Notes under the pieces: model-generated
What the model saw: only the letters and a program-made list of their open reading frames with translations
What the model was told of the DNA's origin: nothing
Databases searched by the model: none
Program-made: the position numbers and the translations under genes
Assembly: GCA_937902285.1 (NCBI GenBank)
Contig: CALGTB010000213.1
Coordinates: 1 to 25,183 of the forward strand
Direction of reading: 5' to 3'
From: an uncultured Actinomycetes bacterium
GTDB lineage: Bacteria; Actinomycetota; Actinomycetes; S36-B12
Length of the DNA: 25,183 nucleotides
Shown: positions 22,222 through 25,183 of the stretch, piece after piece
Layout: each line of letters starts with the position of its first letter
Numbering within the stretch: the stretch's first letter is position 1

Positions 22222-23384
22222 CCGTCACCAGCCCCCAGGGATTCCGCGCCTCAGGGGTGCGGGCCGGGATCAAGGCATCGGGCAACCCGGACGTCGCACT
22301 CGTCGTCAATGACGGGCCCCTCGACGTGGTGGCCGGCGTGTTCACGGCGAACCGCTTCCAGGCCGCGCCGGTCCTGTGGACCCGGCAGGCGGTGGCCGAT
22401 GGCCAGATGCGGGCGGTGATCCTGAACTCGGGAGGGGCGAACGCCTGCACCGGCCCCGACGGCTTCGCCGACACCCATCGCACGGCCGAGCACGTCGCGC
22501 AGGCCCTGACCGGGGCGGGCCACGAGGTCGGACCCGGTGACGTGGGGGTCTGCTCCACTGGCCTCATCGGCGAGCGCCTCCCCATGGACAGGCTGCTCTC
22601 CGGCGCGGACGCCGCGGTGACCGTCCTGTCCGAAGCGGGCGGGCCCGACGCGGCGACCGCGATCATGACCACCGACACCGTCGCCAAGACGTCGACCGTC
22701 TCCGTCGACGGTTTCACGGTGGGCGGCATGGCCAAGGGCGCGGGCATGCTCGCGCCCGCCCTCGCGACGATGCTCGTGGTCGTCACGACGGACGCCGTCG
22801 TCGACGCGGCCCAGGCGGACGCGGCACTGCGGGCCGCCTGCGCGCTGACCTTCGACCGCATCGACTCGGACGGCTGCATGAGCACCAACGACACCGTGCT
22901 GCTGCTGGCCAGCGGAGCCAGTGGCGTCGCGCCCTCGGCACCGGCCTTCACGGACGCGGTGACGGCCGTCTGCGCGGACCTGGCCCGCCAGCTCATCGGC
23001 GACGCCGAGGGCGCGTCGAAGGACATCGAGATCGCCGTCTCCGGGGCGGCGTCCACGCAGGATGCCCTCGAGGTGGCGCGTGCCGTGTCGAGGAGCAACC
23101 TGCTGAAGTGCGCCATCCATGGCGAGGACCCCAACTGGGGCCGGGTGCTGTCCGCCATCGGGACGACCGCTGCCGTCTTCGAGCCGTCCGAGGTCGACGT
23201 GGCCATCAACGGCGTGTGGATCTGCCGGGGCGGCGGCATCGGCGAGAGCCGTGACTTCGTCAGCATGTCCGGCCGGAGCGTGAGGATCGACATCGAGCTC
23301 GGAGCGGGGTCCGAGTCTGCCTCGGTGTGGACCAACGACCTGACCGCCGACTATGTCCACGAGAACTCGGCGTACGCGACATGA
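22218..23384 (+). CDS. argJ: glutamate N-acetyltransferase (ArgJ)
   Basis: Recycles the acetyl group from N-acetylornithine to glutamate and may also use acetyl-CoA, making the arginine pathway cyclic. It is made as a precursor that cleaves itself. The cleavage motif is KGAGMLAPALATML, with the new N-terminal nucleophile Thr184 after Ala183; this form, lacking the Asn of the classical APNMATML, is like other actinobacterial ArgJ proteins. Other blocks are NSGGANACTG, VCSTGLIGERLPM, HGEDPNWGRVLSAIG and the C-terminal ENSAYAT. Length is 388 residues. The bifunctional or monofunctional nature cannot be told from sequence. The stop overlaps the argB ATG (ATGA). Confidence 0.96.
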   Translation: MTVTSPQGFRASGVRAGIKASGNPDVALVVNDGPLDVVAGVFTANRFQAAPVLWTRQAVADGQMRAVILNSGGANACTGPDGFADTHRTAEHVAQALTGAGHEVGPGDVGVCSTGLIGERLPMDRLLSGADAAVTVLSEAGGPDAATAIMTTDTVAKTSTVSVDGFTVGGMAKGAGMLAPALATMLVVVTTDAVVDAAQADAALRAACALTFDRIDSDGCMSTNDTVLLLASGASGVAPSAPAFTDAVTAVCADLARQLIGDAEGASKDIEIAVSGAASTQDALEVARAVSRSNLLKCAIHGEDPNWGRVLSAIGTTAAVFEPSEVDVAINGVWICRGGGIGESRDFVSMSGRSVRIDIELGAGSESASVWTNDLTADYVHENSAYAT

Positions 23385-24289
23385 CGGCCGACGATCGCTC
23401 GACCGTCCTCGCCGGGGCCGCGGCCAAGGCGTCCGTCCTGGCCGAGGCGCTGCCGTGGCTCGAGCGGTTCCATGGCGCGACCATCGTCGTGAAGTACGGC
23501 GGCAACGCGATGACGGATGACGCGCTGAAGGCGAGCTTCGCCGAGGACATCGTCTTCATGCGCCTCGCCGGGCTGCGCCCCGTCGTGGTCCATGGAGGCG
23601 GGCCGCAGATCAGCGCGATGCTCAGTCGGCTGGGGGTCGCGTCCGAGTTCACCGGCGGCCTGCGCGTCACGACGCCCGAGGTCATGGACGTCGTGGGCAT
23701 GGTGCTCGTCGGCCAGGTGCAGCGCGAGCTCGTCGGACTGGTGAACCAGCACGGAGCGCTGGCCGTGGGGCTGTCGGGCGAGGACGCGTCCCTGTTCACC
23801 GCCGAGCGGCGCACGGCGACCGTCGCGGGCGAGCAGGTCGACGTCGGCCAGGTCGGCGATGTCATCGACGTGCGCCCGGACTTCGTGGTGCGGCTGCTCG
23901 ACGACGGGTTCATCCCGGTCATCTCCACGGTCGCCCGCGACATCGACGGCGTGCCCCACAACGTGAATGCCGACACGGCCGCTGCGGCCCTCGCGATCGC
24001 CCTGTCCGCCGAGAAGCTGGTGATGCTCACCGATGTCGAGGGCCTGTATGCGGACTGGCCCAACCCCGAGTCCGTGATCCGGACCATCGGGGTCGAGCGC
24101 CTCCGCACGATGCTGCCTCAGCTCGAGAGCGGCATGGTGCCCAAGATGGAGGCCTGCCTGCGCGCCGTCGATGGCGGCGTCAGCCGCGCCCATGTGATCG
24201 ACGGCCGGGTCGCCCACTGCGTCCTGCTCGAGGTCTTCACCGACTCCGGGATCGGCACCATGGTCCTGCCGGAGGAGGTGCGCGGATGA
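23381..24289 (+). CDS. argB: acetylglutamate kinase
   Basis: Phosphorylates N-acetylglutamate, usually the feedback-controlled step of arginine synthesis. Amino-acid kinase motifs: VVKYGGNAM near residue 36, VVHGGGPQI, FTGGLRVTTPEVM, NVNADTAAAALAIAL, LTDVEGLY and KMEACLRAV. The N-terminal helix (about residues 8-30, with AAAKASVLAEALPWLERFHG) is the extension that links dimers into the arginine-inhibited hexamer, so feedback inhibition by arginine is likely. Length is 302 residues. The ATG at 23381 is chosen for the overlap with the argJ stop; the frame extends 18 codons upstream without homology. Confidence 0.96.
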   Translation: MTADDRSTVLAGAAAKASVLAEALPWLERFHGATIVVKYGGNAMTDDALKASFAEDIVFMRLAGLRPVVVHGGGPQISAMLSRLGVASEFTGGLRVTTPEVMDVVGMVLVGQVQRELVGLVNQHGALAVGLSGEDASLFTAERRTATVAGEQVDVGQVGDVIDVRPDFVVRLLDDGFIPVISTVARDIDGVPHNVNADTAAAALAIALSAEKLVMLTDVEGLYADWPNPESVIRTIGVERLRTMLPQLESGMVPKMEACLRAVDGGVSRAHVIDGRVAHCVLLEVFTDSGIGTMVLPEEVRG

Positions 24290-25183
24290 CCTCCCCGTCG
24301 ACACCGTGGCCGGACAGGTGGCGTGCCGCCCTCATGGGCAACTACGGCACGCCGCCGGTGATGCTCGTGCGCGGCCGCGGCTCGCGGGTCTGGGACAGCA
24401 AGGGCGTCGAGTACGTCGACCTCGTCGGCGGGATCGCCGTCAACGCCCTCGGCCACGCCGACCCGCGCCTGGTCGATGCCGTGACGGGGCAGCTGGAGAC
24501 GCTGGGCCATACGAGCAACCTCGCCGCAACGGAGCCGGCCATGGCCCTGGCCGAGCGGCTGCTGGCTCTGCTGGGCGCGCCGGACGCACGGGTGTTCTTC
24601 TGCAACTCCGGGGCGGAGGCGAACGAGGCGGCGTTCAAGCTGGCGCGCCTCACAGGTCGAGCGGGGATGGTCGTCGCCTCGGGCGGCTTCCACGGCCGCA
24701 CGATGGGAGCCCTGTCGCTCACGGCCCAGCCGGCGAAGCAGGATCCCTTCCGGCCGCTGCCGGGCGACGTGACCGTCGTCCCGTTCGGCGACGTCGAGGC
24801 GCTGCGCGCCGCGGTCGACGGCACGACGGCGGCGATCGTTCTGGAGCCCATCCAGGGCGAGGGGGGCGTCATCGTGCCGCCCGAGGGCTACCTGCGCGCT
24901 GTCCGGGAGATCGCGGACGCCGCGGGTGCCCTCCTCGTCCTCGACGAGGTGCAGACCGGCATCGGGCGCACCGGCACCTGGTTCGCGCACGAGCGTGAGG
25001 GAGTGGTGCCCGACATCATGACGCTGGCCAAGGGCCTGGGCGGAGGGCTCCCCATCGGGGCGTGCATCGCCACGGGGGCCGCGGCCCGGCTCTTCGGACC
25101 GGGGTCCCACGGATCGACCTTCGGCGGCAATCCGGTGTCCTGCGCGGCGGCCCTCGCGGTCCTGGACGCCATCGAGGACGACG
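24286..25183 (+). CDS. argD: acetylornithine aminotransferase (3' end missing)
   Basis: A class III pyridoxal-phosphate aminotransferase that converts N-acetylglutamate semialdehyde to N-acetylornithine. The 299 residues present cover most of the expected length of about 400. Visible blocks: the N-terminal GNYGTPPVMLVRGRGSRVWD, VDLVGGIAVNALGH, the cofactor-phosphate loop NSGAEANEAAFKLAR, GGFHGRTMGALSLT, VLEPIQGEGGV, the cofactor aspartate in VLDEVQTGIGRTG, and Lys249 in TLAKGLGGGLPIGA, which forms the Schiff base. The ATG at 24286 overlaps the argB stop (ATGA). The frame is still open at the window edge; argF and argR are the usual next genes but are not visible. Confidence 0.95.
   Translation, partial: MTSPSTPWPDRWRAALMGNYGTPPVMLVRGRGSRVWDSKGVEYVDLVGGIAVNALGHADPRLVDAVTGQLETLGHTSNLAATEPAMALAERLLALLGAPDARVFFCNSGAEANEAAFKLARLTGRAGMVVASGGFHGRTMGALSLTAQPAKQDPFRPLPGDVTVVPFGDVEALRAAVDGTTAAIVLEPIQGEGGVIVPPEGYLRAVREIADAAGALLVLDEVQTGIGRTGTWFAHEREGVVPDIMTLAKGLGGGLPIGACIATGAAARLFGPGSHGSTFGGNPVSCAAALAVLDAIEDD

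Noticed and set aside
22218..23384. ArgJ cleavage motif differing from the classical APNMATML
   Set aside because: The APALATML form keeps the Ala-Thr cleavage pair, and a similar form is usual in actinobacterial ArgJ, so it is not an anomaly.

Overview
This window looks like a chromosomal housekeeping segment of a high-GC Gram-positive bacterium, class Actinomycetia (Actinomycetota). Four things point there. The base composition is very GC-rich with G/C-ending codons. There is a mycothiol-dependent isomerase-family protein. A DUF1844 protein and an SseB-like protein flank infC. GTG starts are frequent, and many promoters place a -10 box exactly six bases before a start codon (leaderless mRNAs). 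The genus cannot be told from the sequence alone.

Layout. (1) 1-2999: the tail of an unidentified gene, then def, fmt and rsmB (formyl-Met processing, initiator tRNA formylation, 16S rRNA methylation). (2) 3030-7135: rpe followed by the whole set of riboflavin enzymes ribD, ribE, ribBA and ribH in one tightly coupled operon. (3) 7193-8314: hisE-hisG, the first two histidine steps, with their own promoter. (4) 8328-9518 on the minus strand: an MFS transporter of the CynX type, divergent from 9549-10981, which holds an SseB-like gene and a mycothiol-dependent isomerase-like gene. (5) 11016-11345 on the minus strand: DUF1844, divergent from the infC-rpmI-rplT-rRNA methyltransferase translation operon (11556-13715), which has a structured leader and an ATC start for infC. 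(6) 13768-17511: a putative Fe(II)/2-oxoglutarate oxygenase-like protein, cysD and a cysN-cysC fusion, lying between the methyltransferase gene and pheS, two genes that I recall as close neighbours in many actinobacteria. (7) 17559-21154: pheS-pheT. (8) 21193-25183: argC-argJ-argB-argD (argD cut by the window end), preceded by an ArgR-like palindrome that overlaps the -10 box.

How the parts work together. Most of the window is core metabolism and translation, and most joints within operons overlap by 1-4 bases, implying translational coupling. The less ordinary parts are the oxygenase-like gene joined to the sulfate-activation genes, the arginine operator laid directly over a leaderless promoter, the infC leader, and the repeated pattern of short GC hairpin, TANNNT box, six bases, start codon. 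I see no mobile element, CRISPR array, tRNA, rRNA or prophage. No gene-free stretch exceeds about 210 bases; the longest is the infC leader.
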